64,000 nucleotides of DNA from a virus. Both the position numbers and the translations under genes were made by a program. Below, piece after piece: positions 8,024-16,566 of the stretch. The notes under the pieces are model-generated. The model was not told where the DNA came from. It did not search any database and worked only from the letters and a program-made list of their open reading frames with translations. The stretch is from positions 1 to 64,000 of IMG/VR virus record IMGVR_UViG_3300033984_000410; one strand, given 5' to 3'. The stretch's first letter is position 1. Every line of letters starts with the position of its first letter.

Positions 8024-8584
8024 TTATGATACTCTTTTGAGGTATTTCCAATTTTTTTGGTAATCAATGTTATTAACACAAAATCTTGCGTAACCATTAA
8101 CCTTTAAATGACCTGTGTTATAGTATCCACATACGATACTCCAATTTCCGTATCTATTATGTAGTGTATGAAGTAATTTCATACTGGTTTGAATATTAAA
8201 ATTTATGTTTGTTTTTAACTTTTTTACAGACACTTTTCTGTGATGAACATCGTTTGCTGTTGTTGGCATAATTTGCATTGGACCTACAGCTCCCGCTGAT
8301 GATGTTTGACTTGGTTTATATTTCCAATCAAATGGACCGCAATATCTTGTTTCTAAAAACGCCACATTGAAAGCAATGTGTTTTGGTATTTTGTATTTAT
8401 CAGAATACATATCAATTAATTCATACATTTCTAATGAAGTAGGTGATGTTGGTGTTCCCCCCATCTTTGCCATTTCAATTTTAGGGTCTGTTTTTTCTTT
8501 TTTACTCATTGCGATGAAGGATGAAAATATCACTATCATTGAGAGGGTAAAACAAGAAAATAAAAAGATTTTTTTTACATTCAT
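8024..8584 (-). CDS. Lytic transglycosylase-like protein (SLT fold) with signal segment
   Basis: 186 residues. An N-terminal hydrophobic segment (IFLFSCFTLSMIVIFSSFIA) suggests export or membrane anchoring. The SLT-type domain shows the catalytic Glu in FLETRY, the AGAVGPMQIMPTTA motif and GYYNTG. These enzymes cleave the glycan strand of peptidoglycan. It overlaps a small membrane protein operon (8586) on the same strand. Role in entry, lysis or wall remodelling is not decided by sequence. Confidence 0.9.
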   Translation of the reverse strand: MNVKKIFLFSCFTLSMIVIFSSFIAMSKKEKTDPKIEMAKMGGTPTSPTSLEMYELIDMYSDKYKIPKHIAFNVAFLETRYCGPFDWKYKPSQTSSAGAVGPMQIMPTTANDVHHRKVSVKKLKTNINFNIQTSMKLLHTLHNRYGNWSIVCGYYNTGHLKVNGYARFCVNNIDYQKNWKYLKRVS

Positions 8585-8585
8585 A

Positions 8586-8924
8586 TTAATTCATTTTATC
8601 GGTTATGGTGTTATTCTCACCCCACACATTTTTGGCATATAGTTTGAAGATAGTTTTACCTATGCTATCAGAGTATATGGTGTAGTCTCCAGTTTGGTTA
8701 TTGATAACGATTAAATGGTTGTTTTCGTCTATTGCGAGGTTCACATTTTGTTTCAAAACATGGGTCACTTTAAACTTCGCATCCTCTCGTTTCATAATAA
8801 GTTTGTTATAATAAATACCTATAAAAAAAGCCGAAGCTACTGACAACAATATAATAACATATACCAATAGGTTGTTAAGTGTTGATTTTACTGTGTTTAA
8901 TCTGTTTTTTAATTTCTCGTTCAT
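8586..8924 (-). CDS. Membrane-anchored protein, one TM helix
   Basis: 112 residues with a basic N-terminus and one helix (LLVYVIILLSVASAFFIGIYY), then a soluble beta-rich domain. It starts upstream of the transglycosylase with a one-base gap, so the pair is likely co-expressed, and the protein may be exposed in the periplasm. Function unknown. Confidence 0.75.
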   Translation of the reverse strand: MNEKLKNRLNTVKSTLNNLLVYVIILLSVASAFFIGIYYNKLIMKREDAKFKVTHVLKQNVNLAIDENNHLIVINNQTGDYTIYSDSIGKTIFKLYAKNVWGENNTITDKMN

Positions 8925-8990
8925 AGTCTTAAAGTTTTAATTGTTTTTATAATTATAGGTAAATAATTTCAGAAAACAAGGTGTAATAAA

Positions 8991-9013
8991 AAAGGGTGGA
9001 AGACCACCCTTTT
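8991..9013. terminator. Bidirectional terminator
   Basis: AAAGGGTGG / CCACCCTTT with a 4-base loop, 23 bases past the stop of the FKBP gene on the minus strand. Confidence 0.8.
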
Positions 9014-9035
9014 TATAAGTTAAAGTTAATGTTAA

Positions 9036-9461
9036 TTAGTCAACACTAACAACTTCCAAATCAAAAATCAATTTCTGACCTGCTAATGGGTGGTTTGCGT
9101 CTAATACGACAACATCTTCTTTTACTTCAGTTACTCTAACTGAAATAGGACCCATTGGTCCATTACCTTGTAATGTTTCACCAACTTGAACACCTTCTGG
9201 AACTTGTTCTTTAGGGATTTCGGTAATCATATCTTCTCTGTAATCTCCGTAAGCGTCAGCTACTTCAATTTCAATTGTTTTAGTTTCAGATTCGGTCATG
9301 CCGATTAATCCTGCTTCAAAACCTTTAATTAATGAACCTTGACCTAGTGTTACTTCTAACGGCTCACGACCTTCGGTCAATGATGTATCAAAAATTTCAC
9401 CTGTTGTAAGTTTTCCGGTGTAATGAACTTTTACATTACTAGTTGTTTCTACTGTTTTCAT
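9036..9461 (-). CDS. FKBP-type (SlyD-like) peptidyl-prolyl isomerase
   Basis: 141 residues with the SlyD layout: VKVHYTGKLTTGEIFDTS, a GREPLEVTLGQGSLIKGFEAGLIGM core, then an inserted flap (YREDMITEIPKEQVPEGVQVGE) and a closing ANHPLAGQKLIFDLEV. SlyD proteins catalyse proline isomerisation and act as chaperones. The histidine/cysteine-rich metal tail of E. coli SlyD is absent. May assist folding of phage virion proteins (inference). Confidence 0.93.
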   Translation of the reverse strand: MKTVETTSNVKVHYTGKLTTGEIFDTSLTEGREPLEVTLGQGSLIKGFEAGLIGMTESETKTIEIEVADAYGDYREDMITEIPKEQVPEGVQVGETLQGNGPMGPISVRVTEVKEDVVVLDANHPLAGQKLIFDLEVVSVD

Positions 9462-9493
9462 ATATAAATTGATTTTATTTTTAATAAGTATAG

Positions 9494-9793
9494 TTAATTT
9501 TTTTCAATAGTCAAATTAGTTTCTAAAATATCTAACGATGTTACTATTGAGATATCCGAATCAATCCCCATATATTTCCAAGCTTCACCTATAATATACT
9601 GGAGACCATAAGGATAACTTTCTTCACATAATTCAACATCATCACTATATAATGTGCAATTAATTACAAATAATTTTGCGTTGGTTGAATACTTTATTGG
9701 ACCATTTACCTTAATAAAACTGCTATTCCCAAATAATAGGAGTAACTCTTCTTTAAGAAGACCATTAATTAATAACTCAAAACCTTTTTTCAT
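9494..9793 (-). CDS. Hypothetical 99-aa protein
   Basis: MKKGFELLINGLLKEELLLL opens with an amphipathic helix, followed by beta-like sequence with two cysteines. It shares the minus strand with slyD and diverges from the leader-peptide gene at 9832. No family recognised. Confidence 0.7.
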   Translation of the reverse strand: MKKGFELLINGLLKEELLLLFGNSSFIKVNGPIKYSTNAKLFVINCTLYSDDVELCEESYPYGLQYIIGEAWKYMGIDSDISIVTSLDILETNLTIEKN

Positions 9794-9831
9794 TCCAAAA
9801 AAATAGTTATATTTACAATAAAAATCAAATC

Positions 9832-10122
9832 ATGGGAAAGTTAATTATAACCGAACAGGAAAGACAAGATATATTGGGTAAGTATAATGATGAGAATACC
9901 AATAAAGAGGTTCTTGTTTATTTACGCAGACATTTTACGACACATACTTATCCTGGAGTTCCTGACCAAGTAATGATATCTATCAATGATAAATTATATC
10001 CGGTGTATTCTAATAAAAAATATGTTAAAAATAGAATATACAATATAGTTAAGGAAGTCTTTGATAACTTGGATGAAGCGATTATAAAAAAAACAATTAA
10101 AAATTATTTAGATTATTTGTAA
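9832..10122 (+). CDS. Hypothetical protein with MGKLIITE leader
   Basis: 96 residues starting MGKLIITEQERQDILGKYND, a clear member of the leader set (E-x-x-x-I-L spacing kept). The remaining 65 residues form a small basic domain with aromatic residues. Too short for a family call. Confidence 0.75.
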   Translation: MGKLIITEQERQDILGKYNDENTNKEVLVYLRRHFTTHTYPGVPDQVMISINDKLYPVYSNKKYVKNRIYNIVKEVFDNLDEAIIKKTIKNYLDYL

Positions 10123-10129
10123 AAATAGT

Positions 10130-10137
10130 TATCTTTG
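10130..10137 (+). promoter_or_regulatory. Host-like -7 element (TATCTTTG)
   Basis: TATCTTTG ends 9 bases before the ATG at 10147, implying a very short 5' leader for the lipoprotein mRNA, or use of ATG 10159. Confidence 0.6.
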
Positions 10138-10146
10138 TAAAAAAAT

Positions 10147-10398
10147 ATGGAAACAAAAATGAAATACTTGTGCGGATTAATAGTTGTTAGTTTATTAACA
10201 TTCACTTCTTGTAAAAAAGATGAAATATCTTCATCAATAGAAGGTAACGGATTTAAAGTTGAATTTTTATTTGAGAAGGATGGTATAAAAGTGTATCGTT
10301 TTATTGATGGTAGTAGTACTCATTATTTTACTTCTAGAGGTGAAACAATTAGTTCCCAACAGCATGGGAAAACCAGTTATGATGAAAATATAAATTAA
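10147..10398 (+). CDS. Small lipoprotein
   Basis: 83 residues with a type II signal (MKYLCGLIVVSLLTFTSC); the lipobox Cys is followed by KKDE. The mature part (GFKVEFLFEKDGIKVYRFID...YFT) resembles small Bacteroides lipoproteins of the DUF4884 type. Promoter is host-like. Phage lipoproteins often block superinfection, but nothing in the sequence proves that here. Confidence 0.8.
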   Translation: METKMKYLCGLIVVSLLTFTSCKKDEISSSIEGNGFKVEFLFEKDGIKVYRFIDGSSTHYFTSRGETISSQQHGKTSYDENIN

Positions 10399-10405
10399 GA
10401 TAAAA

Positions 10406-10912
10406 ATGATAGACTTTACCAAATATTCAGTAGAAGAATTAAGAGAACTTCAAAATAGTATTGGAACTTATCTTACTAACATAAATGATGGGTTTATATA
10501 TATCTGTGAGGTTAGGTCATATGGTAGCAGTTGGGTATTAAACTTTACCAATGAACTTTCGGTGAATGATTTATGTGTGACTTATGATGGACAAGATGGA
10601 ATTGTGGATGTATATACCACAAATCCAAATGCTAAAATTAACAACTATGGCGGTGAGGTTAATTATATTGAATCACAAATGAATTATGATAGATGGAAAA
10701 AAGCCAACGATTTGGTTCATACTATAAGAAAAGCTGAAGATGATATAAAAAGATGGGAAGATAGAGATAATATCCCTTTTCATTCAAGACCATCGTTTGA
10801 ACCAGTATGGTCTGAAGAAGATGTTGTTGGAATGAAAAAAGTGTTGGAAGAAATTGGTGAATATGAAAACCCTACACCAATAAATGTTAATAGTTATGAT
10901 GAAGAATACTAA
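10406..10912 (+). CDS. Hypothetical 168-aa protein
   Basis: Starts MIDFTKYSVEELRELQNSIG; mostly helical ends with a beta-rich middle. Seven bases after the lipoprotein gene, so likely the same transcript. No recognised domain. Confidence 0.75.
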   Translation: MIDFTKYSVEELRELQNSIGTYLTNINDGFIYICEVRSYGSSWVLNFTNELSVNDLCVTYDGQDGIVDVYTTNPNAKINNYGGEVNYIESQMNYDRWKKANDLVHTIRKAEDDIKRWEDRDNIPFHSRPSFEPVWSEEDVVGMKKVLEEIGEYENPTPINVNSYDEEY

Positions 10913-10924
10913 AATAAAATAGAT

Positions 10925-11146
10925 ATGACACTAAAAGATAAGTTACAAGTTGAGATAATGGATTTACCAATTATGGATGAGGTAATTGATGACATTGGAA
11001 CTAATTTAGAATATGTTGCTGATAATTTTGCTAAAGAAGTTTTGAGAACTTATATAAGTAACAAAACTTTACAATATAAACAAAGTCAAGGAGATTATAG
11101 TTTAGATGAATTACTACTAATTATTAAAAAAGAAAAAGGATTATGA
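10925..11146 (+). CDS. Hypothetical 73-aa protein
   Basis: Acidic helical protein (MTLKDKLQVEIMDLPIMDEV). Its stop overlaps the next start (ATTATGACA, 4 bases), indicating coupling with the gene at 11143. Confidence 0.7.
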   Translation: MTLKDKLQVEIMDLPIMDEVIDDIGTNLEYVADNFAKEVLRTYISNKTLQYKQSQGDYSLDELLLIIKKEKGL

Positions 11147-11745
11147 CAATATTCAACGATGAAGATAAAAAAATAGGAATTATTGAGAAAATTTCACTTT
11201 GGTATAGATTTGATGGTAGACACATTCCAAGGAATATTATGGAAGGTATTAAAAATATCATCTATTGGTTTCCTATTATTTGGAAAGATAGAAATTGGGA
11301 CCAATCATTCATTTATGAAGTGTTGAAACATAAACTAAAAGCTCAAGCTAACTATATTGATACTAAAGATAGACACACTAGAGCTAAACAAGATGCTCGT
11401 AGAATGAGATTATGTGTTAGTTTAATACAGATATGTCAAGACGATACTTACAATACGGAATATATGGATTACGCCGAAACCGACTTTTGGTTTGAGGATG
11501 TTGAGGATAAACCTGGATATTCAACCATAAAGAGTGACATCATTTGGGAGAAATATGATGATTACTTCAAGAAATATCCGTTAATTTATAAGAGAGTGAT
11601 GAATGGTGAAGGTGTGTTTAGTCTTGAGGGTAGAGACGACGATAAACAAGTTATTGCAATGAACATCGGACACATCAACCAAGACAGAGCACATAAGCTT
11701 TTGTTTAAAATACTGGAATCTAATATAAATTCTTGGTGGGATTAG
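11143..11745 (+). CDS. Conserved-looking phage protein, W/Y-rich
   Basis: 200 residues with KIGIIEKISLWYRFDGRHIP and FPIIWKDRNWDQSFIYEVLK. The same architecture occurs in conserved proteins of unknown function in many large phages (recollection, unchecked). Aromatic and charged, no signal or TM segment. Probably cytoplasmic; function unknown. Confidence 0.8.
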   Translation: MTIFNDEDKKIGIIEKISLWYRFDGRHIPRNIMEGIKNIIYWFPIIWKDRNWDQSFIYEVLKHKLKAQANYIDTKDRHTRAKQDARRMRLCVSLIQICQDDTYNTEYMDYAETDFWFEDVEDKPGYSTIKSDIIWEKYDDYFKKYPLIYKRVMNGEGVFSLEGRDDDKQVIAMNIGHINQDRAHKLLFKILESNINSWWD

Positions 11746-11757
11746 ACTATTTATAAT
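11745..11757 (+). promoter_or_regulatory. TATTTATA-type candidate late promoter
   Basis: ACTATTTATAATA starts 24 bases before the ATG at 11769. Confidence 0.45.
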
Positions 11758-11768
11758 AAAAAATAGTT

Positions 11769-12122
11769 ATGATTACCAGATTAAAGAAAAATATTTACTT
11801 AACAATATACGGGGTCTCACTCTTAACATTAATAATGATATGGAGTGGACCCCAATTATTTACACCGGTTGAAACTTATAAAACAACAATTAAAGAAGAA
11901 CCGGAATTACCTATCGTATATGTTGATTCAGCATCATCTGGACCGGTAGAACAACTCCCAAGAAGTGTTAAACCTGAACCAGTCGTTGAACCAAAGGTTA
12001 CACAGATAGAACCACCCCTATCAATCTTTTCATTTATAAAAGAAATAACATCTTCAATAATCGCAATAGGTAATATAATCCTATTATTTTATCAAATTAG
12101 AGATAAAAAAAAGACCACATAA
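11769..12122 (+). CDS. Two-helix membrane protein with Pro-rich middle
   Basis: 117 residues: TM helix 1 (IYLTIYGVSLLTLIMIW) near the N-terminus, a Pro/Glu-rich stretch at 45-85, TM helix 2 (EITSSIIAIGNIILLFYQI), then a basic tail. Such layouts occur in phage holin or spanin partners, but there is no decisive motif. Its TATTTATA promoter fits late expression. Confidence 0.72.
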   Translation: MITRLKKNIYLTIYGVSLLTLIMIWSGPQLFTPVETYKTTIKEEPELPIVYVDSASSGPVEQLPRSVKPEPVVEPKVTQIEPPLSIFSFIKEITSSIIAIGNIILLFYQIRDKKKTT

Positions 12123-12126
12123 TAGT

Positions 12127-12157
12127 TTGATAAAGTCGTATTAATAGTCTATCTTTG
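12127..12157 (+). promoter_or_regulatory. Host-like promoter (TTG / TATCTTTG)
   Basis: TTGATAAA at 12127 and TATCTTTG at 12150-12157 have the spacing of Bacteroidetes promoters, upstream of the phosphoesterase at 12175. Confidence 0.7.
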
Positions 12158-12174
12158 TTAAAAATATAGAAACA

Positions 12175-12864
12175 ATGATTATCACTCTAATCTCAGATAC
12201 ACACGGAAAACATAATGAAATCACTCAGGATTTACCTGGTGGTGATTTGTTATTGCACTCAGGAGATATCTCATCAATGGGATACCAACACGAAGTTCAA
12301 CAATTCTGTAAATGGTTTAACAATGTTGAAAACTACGACCATAAAATCTTCATTGCTGGAAACCACGATTGGGGTTTTCAGAATAATGTTGAAAAGATTA
12401 TGGAAATTGTTAACTCATACAAAACCGTAGATTACATCCAAGACGAAACCATCAGTGTTGGTGATGATGAAAAAATGGTTAATATTTATGGGTCACCTTG
12501 GCAACCAGAATTCTATAATTGGGCGTTTAACTTACCTAAAAATGGTGTAGAACTAGCGGCAAAATGGGATGCTATTCCAGATAATACCGATATCTTAATC
12601 ACTCACGGACCAGCATTTGGTGTTTTAGATACCGTTGCCGGAAAAATGTGGGATAACTTGGGTTGTCAGTTATTGACCAATAAAATTAAGTCAATTAAAC
12701 CCAAAATCCATGTTTGTGGTCATATCCATTCAGGTTATGGTTATTACTTTGATGGTGATACTCACTTCATCAATGCGTCTGTATTAAACGAAGCGTATCA
12801 ATACACAAATAAACCAATCACTATTGATTGGAATCAGGAAACCAATGAGGTAACCTTTTTATAA
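12175..12864 (+). CDS. Calcineurin-like metallophosphoesterase
   Basis: 229 residues with the full metal-binding set: SDTHGKH (D8, H10), HSGDIS, AGNHDWGF, ITHGPAFG and CGHIHSGYGYY. The family hydrolyses phosphomono- or diesters; the short form resembles MPPED2/Icc-type nucleotide phosphodiesterases. It has its own host-like promoter and a terminator. In context it may act on nucleotides or on RNA ends beside the phage's RNA-repair proteins (inference). Confidence 0.92.
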   Translation: MIITLISDTHGKHNEITQDLPGGDLLLHSGDISSMGYQHEVQQFCKWFNNVENYDHKIFIAGNHDWGFQNNVEKIMEIVNSYKTVDYIQDETISVGDDEKMVNIYGSPWQPEFYNWAFNLPKNGVELAAKWDAIPDNTDILITHGPAFGVLDTVAGKMWDNLGCQLLTNKIKSIKPKIHVCGHIHSGYGYYFDGDTHFINASVLNEAYQYTNKPITIDWNQETNEVTFL

Positions 12865-12866
12865 AA

Positions 12867-12898
12867 GAAAACCCCTTCTTTACAGAGGGGGTTTTTTG
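12867..12898. terminator. Rho-independent terminator
   Basis: AAACCCCTTC / AGAGGGGGTTT hairpin with a T run between convergent genes. Confidence 0.85.
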
Positions 12899-13081
12899 TT
12901 ACATTAACCTTTGCAATTCCGCCATAACTCTTTGTTGTTGTTCTTGGAGTTGTTTGATTCTGGTTAATTGTTGTGTGTTTAAATCAATACTTTCACCTTT
13001 TATTGAGGCAATTTCATTGTCCAGTGTATCAAAATTATATGTTAACTGGTTGTACTTTTGGGCTTTTTGGTTATCGTTCAT
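12899..13081 (-). CDS. Small coiled-coil protein, 60 aa
   Basis: Glutamine-rich heptad pattern at residues 30-60 (TRIKQLQEQQQRVMAELQRL). No signal or TM. It follows the endolysin gene on the minus strand with a 37-base gap. Confidence 0.65.
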   Translation of the reverse strand: MNDNQKAQKYNQLTYNFDTLDNEIASIKGESIDLNTQQLTRIKQLQEQQQRVMAELQRLM

Positions 13082-13118
13082 ATGATTAACATAACCATAA
13101 TTTTGTTATTGTGAATGA

Positions 13119-13910
13119 TTAAGATAATAACTTATAAAACTTATTAAATTCCTCTATGCGGTGCTCAATCCCAATTAACCCCCCATTTACACATTTAGAA
13201 ACACTTTCAATTGCTGCTTTAGTTGCGCCAGCATCACATTTCTTAACACAATTTGTCTTGAAGAACCAAGCTGCGGAAACTAATGAGTATTTTGTAGCTA
13301 CTAAATCCGGGTTTGCTAACAAATCAACACCTATTGCTTTACCGAAGGCTTTATAGTTGTCCTTACCTGTCAATTGGCAAGCACCCCTCCCCCGAAACTT
13401 ATAACCATCCTTTGTAGCTTCATTACCATTACCCATTCTACTACCATAAACTTTTGACGCAATTTTTTCAGGGTTACGAGAATAACTTTCAGATAAGTTA
13501 CCAGGGAAATATTTTGGAAAAATAACCTTTAGTCTATCACCTGAATAGTTTAAGTTTTCTTGTAGGATTGAGAAGTTAGCACTTTCGTGACTACATTGAG
13601 CTAAAAAGTGTGCTAATCTTAAAGGTGTGTCAATATCAAATTTTTCAATAACCTCAGGAATTTGAGATAAAATTGTATCTGGTATTACCCCCTTTAATTT
13701 AGAAGTGTTTAATGTATTTGGAACAGTTGTTCCTAATCCTAGTTTTGACCAAGTTGTATCACCAACAATACCATCGGCAGTTAATTCATTTTTTTCTTGC
13801 CAAGTTTTAACCGCCTTTTCGGTTGCTGGTCCGAAATCACCATCGGGAGTTAATCCCAATTTTGTCTGTAATTGTTTTACTTCATCACCTGAAGAACCTA
13901 ATTTTAACAT
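13119..13910 (-). CDS. Endolysin: peptidoglycan-binding domain plus GH19 lysozyme/chitinase-like domain
   Basis: 263 residues. Residues 1-60 are a PG_binding_1 repeat (LGSSGDEVKQLQTKLGL, DGDFGPATEKAVKTWQ, DGIVGDTTW). Residues about 70-263 are GH19-like: AHFLAQCSHESANFS with the catalytic Glu, and GRGACQLTGKDNYKAFG. Such proteins cleave the glycan backbone and serve as lysins in many phages. No signal peptide, so release needs a holin. Upstream on its strand is AATATTTATA, the candidate late element. Confidence 0.95.
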   Translation of the reverse strand: MLKLGSSGDEVKQLQTKLGLTPDGDFGPATEKAVKTWQEKNELTADGIVGDTTWSKLGLGTTVPNTLNTSKLKGVIPDTILSQIPEVIEKFDIDTPLRLAHFLAQCSHESANFSILQENLNYSGDRLKVIFPKYFPGNLSESYSRNPEKIASKVYGSRMGNGNEATKDGYKFRGRGACQLTGKDNYKAFGKAIGVDLLANPDLVATKYSLVSAAWFFKTNCVKKCDAGATKAAIESVSKCVNGGLIGIEHRIEEFNKFYKLLS

Positions 13911-13938
13911 AATATTTAGTTTAACTATAAATATTATG

Positions 13939-14133
13939 TTATACTATTTTTTTGGTTAGTTTTCTACTTGTTACAGGTTTGGGTGTAGAGCGTGGGTTCT
14001 TTGATTTTATTTCAACCTCGTAAGGACCGGTCTTATTTTTGGATAAGTCGTATCTCCAAATGATTGTTTCATCAACATCATCGTAGATTTTTTCCCATTT
14101 GGTATCACCAATGTTTTTATTATCTTTTTTCAT
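13939..14133 (-). CDS. Small basic protein, 64 aa
   Basis: Opens MKKDNKNIGDTKWEKIYDDV and ends KPVTSRKLTKKIV; charged, no TM. Located just upstream of the endolysin on the same strand. Unknown. Confidence 0.65.
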   Translation of the reverse strand: MKKDNKNIGDTKWEKIYDDVDETIIWRYDLSKNKTGPYEVEIKSKNPRSTPKPVTSRKLTKKIV

Positions 14134-14180
14134 AATGTAAAAATATTAAAATCTTTTTGGATAATCAAATGTTTTTTTTG

Positions 14181-14188
14181 TATATTTG
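14181..14188 (+). promoter_or_regulatory. Host-like -7 element (TATATTTG)
   Basis: TATATTTG lies 27 bases before the ATG at 14216. Confidence 0.5.
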
Positions 14189-14215
14189 TTGAGTAGAATT
14201 AAAGCAATAGAAATT

Positions 14216-15010
14216 ATGAAAAATATACATATATTACCAACAACGCAAAAAAGTAGGTTAGCAACTAAAGATTCCAATGGTAAATTAGAAATAAGTGATA
14301 AAAATACTTTTTTTGTTAATGGGTGGGGATTTACTCCTCAAAACATTTATATTACTTCCGCACAAGAAATTAAAGTGGGGGATTGGTATTACTTACCAAG
14401 AACAAATTCGGTTCATAAATGTATTGAAGACCCAACAGAATTAAATTTAGAAATAAGATTAGGTGTTGCGAAAATCATCATAACAACAGACCAAAGTTTA
14501 ATTGTTGATGGTATACAAGTTATTGACGATACTTTTTTAGAATGGTTTGTTCAGAATCCAAGTTGTGAGGAAGTTGAAGTATTGAGATGTCCAATAGAAG
14601 GGTTATGCACAATTATTCCAAAAGAAGAATTACATTCTATGGACGATGAAGTTGAATGTAATAATTGTGGTTATTTAATGTCTTTAACAGAAGACGAAAG
14701 TGTTTATGCTTGTTACAATTCTGAATGTACAAGTTGTTATGAGGAATATGAAGAAGAACCTAAACAAGAAACACTTGAAGAAGCTGCTGAAAGACACGTA
14801 AATATAAATGTTGCTAAATACGCATCTAAATTAATGTATAAAGAACATTTTATTGCAGGTGCTAAATGGCAAATAGATAAACAAGAAAGAAGTTATAGTG
14901 AGGAAGAAGTATTTAATTTACTTATGGAATTTTCTTCACGAGATATAAATTCATCTTCAAGAACACCTCATAGTGTTGCTAATTGGTTTGAACAATTTAA
15001 AAAGAAATAA
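14216..15010 (+). CDS. Hypothetical phage protein with zinc-ribbon-like cysteines
   Basis: 264 residues (start MKNIHILPTTQKSRLATKDS). Residues about 165-185 have CNNCGYLM followed by YACYNSECTSCYEEY, a possible zinc knuckle. The C-terminus (EHFIAGAKWQIDK, EEEVFNLLMEFSS, VANWFEQFKKK) resembles the end of many conserved phage proteins of unknown function. An upstream in-frame ATG at 14186 is not favoured because it overlaps the -7 box. Confidence 0.8.
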   Translation: MKNIHILPTTQKSRLATKDSNGKLEISDKNTFFVNGWGFTPQNIYITSAQEIKVGDWYYLPRTNSVHKCIEDPTELNLEIRLGVAKIIITTDQSLIVDGIQVIDDTFLEWFVQNPSCEEVEVLRCPIEGLCTIIPKEELHSMDDEVECNNCGYLMSLTEDESVYACYNSECTSCYEEYEEEPKQETLEEAAERHVNINVAKYASKLMYKEHFIAGAKWQIDKQERSYSEEEVFNLLMEFSSRDINSSSRTPHSVANWFEQFKKK

Positions 15011-15011
15011 G

Positions 15012-15209
15012 ATGAAATTTAAATTAAGTCTAAAACCCCCATTTTTATTATACAATGATACTTTATGTGAATGTGGTGAACATAAAAAATGTGTTAGAAA
15101 AATAAATGCTTCAAATAACGGAAGACTATGGGTTGAAAATAAAGACCATTTTAGATGTGGGAAGGTTAGAAATCAAATTGAAAAACTAAATGAATTATTT
15201 AATAAATAA
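15012..15209 (+). CDS. Small Cys-containing protein, 65 aa
   Basis: ATG at 15012, one base after the previous stop, gives MKFKLSLKPPFLLYNDTLCE. The C-E-C-G-x-H-K-K-C cluster plus a later FRCG may bind zinc. Function unknown. Confidence 0.65.
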   Translation: MKFKLSLKPPFLLYNDTLCECGEHKKCVRKINASNNGRLWVENKDHFRCGKVRNQIEKLNELFNK

Positions 15210-15215
15210 TAACTT

Positions 15216-15473
15216 ATGATAACACATACAAAAGGTGGTTTAATTATTGAGGAAATTAAAATAGGTGATATTCATTATGAATATGATTATGGGATGGGAA
15301 TGAAGTGTGAAGTAATAACTTTACCAAAACTTAACGAATCTAGCCAATACGAGTGGAATAGTAGAAATGTAAATACAGGTAATATTATCAATTATCTAGT
15401 AGACCCAAAATACCCCCACTATTCACCTAACTTATATAATCACGAGGCTTATAAAGTTAATACTTACATATAA
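15216..15473 (+). CDS. Hypothetical 85-aa protein
   Basis: Small beta-rich protein (EEIKIGDIHYEYDYGMGMKC) in the same run of tightly spaced genes. No recognised family. Confidence 0.68.
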   Translation: MITHTKGGLIIEEIKIGDIHYEYDYGMGMKCEVITLPKLNESSQYEWNSRNVNTGNIINYLVDPKYPHYSPNLYNHEAYKVNTYI

Positions 15474-15482
15474 TAAAAAAAA

Positions 15483-16067
15483 ATGAAAACAAATAAAATC
15501 TTATTCTTGGACAACGACGGAGTTCTATGCTTAAGTAATAATTGGGGTGGTAGAACTAAAAAATGGAATGAGTATAGAAAACTCAATCCTGACCAAGATA
15601 TGCTTGAGTTAGCACCAGTTGAGGTAAGATTTGATGATTTTGATAAAAAAGCGGTTAAGGTATTAAACCAGGTATTGGAAGAAACCGGAGCTGAAATCGT
15701 TGTTTCCTCTGATTGGAGATTACACGCAAATTTAGAAGAACTCGGAGAATATTACCTATCCAAAGGTATCTTAAGAGCCCCAATCGGTGTAACCAAAAGA
15801 TACTTTAATTGCGATAATCCGGATGAACTTGAATGGAATAGAAGAACAGCTTACGAACTACAGAGATGTATTGAAGTTAAACAATACCTAACCGACCATC
15901 CGGAAGTTACTCATTGGGTTTGTGTTGATGATTTGCAATTGGGTGAGAAAGATACCTATGGTCATATCCAAAAGTGGGGTTTATCCAATTTTGTTCATAC
16001 ACCCAGGATGGATGAGGGAATCAAACAATCAGGTGTTAAAGAGAAATTAATCAAATACTTAAAATAA
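15483..16067 (+). CDS. HAD-superfamily protein, similar to HAD domains of RNA-repair proteins
   Basis: 194 residues. Motif I is FLDNDGVLCL (Asp10, Asp12) and motif II is IVVSSDWR; CVDDLQ near residue 155 fits motif IV. The compact form with SSDWR resembles the HAD_SAK family seen in multi-domain RNA-repair proteins, predicted to remove phosphates from RNA ends (family knowledge). With the RNA ligase at 38147 and the kinase at 19666 this suggests end repair, though a simple nucleotidase is possible. Confidence 0.85.
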   Translation: MKTNKILFLDNDGVLCLSNNWGGRTKKWNEYRKLNPDQDMLELAPVEVRFDDFDKKAVKVLNQVLEETGAEIVVSSDWRLHANLEELGEYYLSKGILRAPIGVTKRYFNCDNPDELEWNRRTAYELQRCIEVKQYLTDHPEVTHWVCVDDLQLGEKDTYGHIQKWGLSNFVHTPRMDEGIKQSGVKEKLIKYLK

Positions 16068-16068
16068 T

Positions 16069-16530
16069 ATGGAAAGAATCAATCATAGAACATTCAAGGA
16101 TGAAAGAGGGTCATACACACCCATTTCAACGACGGTTTTAGACCAAAAGTGGGAACAATGTTCTGTTAGTATCAATGATGAAAAATTTACCTTTAGAGGC
16201 CTCCATTATCAAACAAATCCCCCACAAACAAAATACATTAAAGTGGTTCAGGGGTCCATTGTTGATTTTATGGTTGATTTGGAAACTGGTGAAACGGATT
16301 ATATTGCACTTTACGATTCCGATGCGGTGTTAATACCAAATAATAAGGCTCACGGATTTTTGACATTAGAACCCAACACAATTGTGGTTTATATGGTTGA
16401 GGGTGAATATAACCCGGAATCAGAACATAGTATTGTATGGGATACGAATAAGGAGGTCAAACGAGTTGTTAATAATTTTAAACAACAAAACCCCTTAATC
16501 ATTTCAGAAAAAGATGCGTTAGGTAAATAA
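16069..16530 (+). CDS. RmlC-like dTDP-sugar 3,5-epimerase/isomerase
   Basis: 153 residues of cupin type: FRGLHYQTNPPQTKYIKVVQ, GSIVDFMVDLETGE, PNNKAHGFLTLEPNTIVVYM and Y-x-P-E-x-E. This matches RmlC or FdtA-like enzymes that act on nucleotide sugars for surface polysaccharide or glycosylation. One base after the HAD gene, so co-transcribed. No other sugar genes are in view; it might modify virion or host glycans. Confidence 0.88.
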   Translation: MERINHRTFKDERGSYTPISTTVLDQKWEQCSVSINDEKFTFRGLHYQTNPPQTKYIKVVQGSIVDFMVDLETGETDYIALYDSDAVLIPNNKAHGFLTLEPNTIVVYMVEGEYNPESEHSIVWDTNKEVKRVVNNFKQQNPLIISEKDALGK

Positions 16531-16543
16531 ATTTATTATCTTC

Positions 16544-16556
16544 AATATTTATTAAT
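16544..16556 (+). promoter_or_regulatory. TATTTAT-type candidate late promoter
   Basis: AATATTTATTAATA begins about 22 bases before the leader gene at 16567. Confidence 0.45.
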
Positions 16557-16566
16557 AAAATCACAA

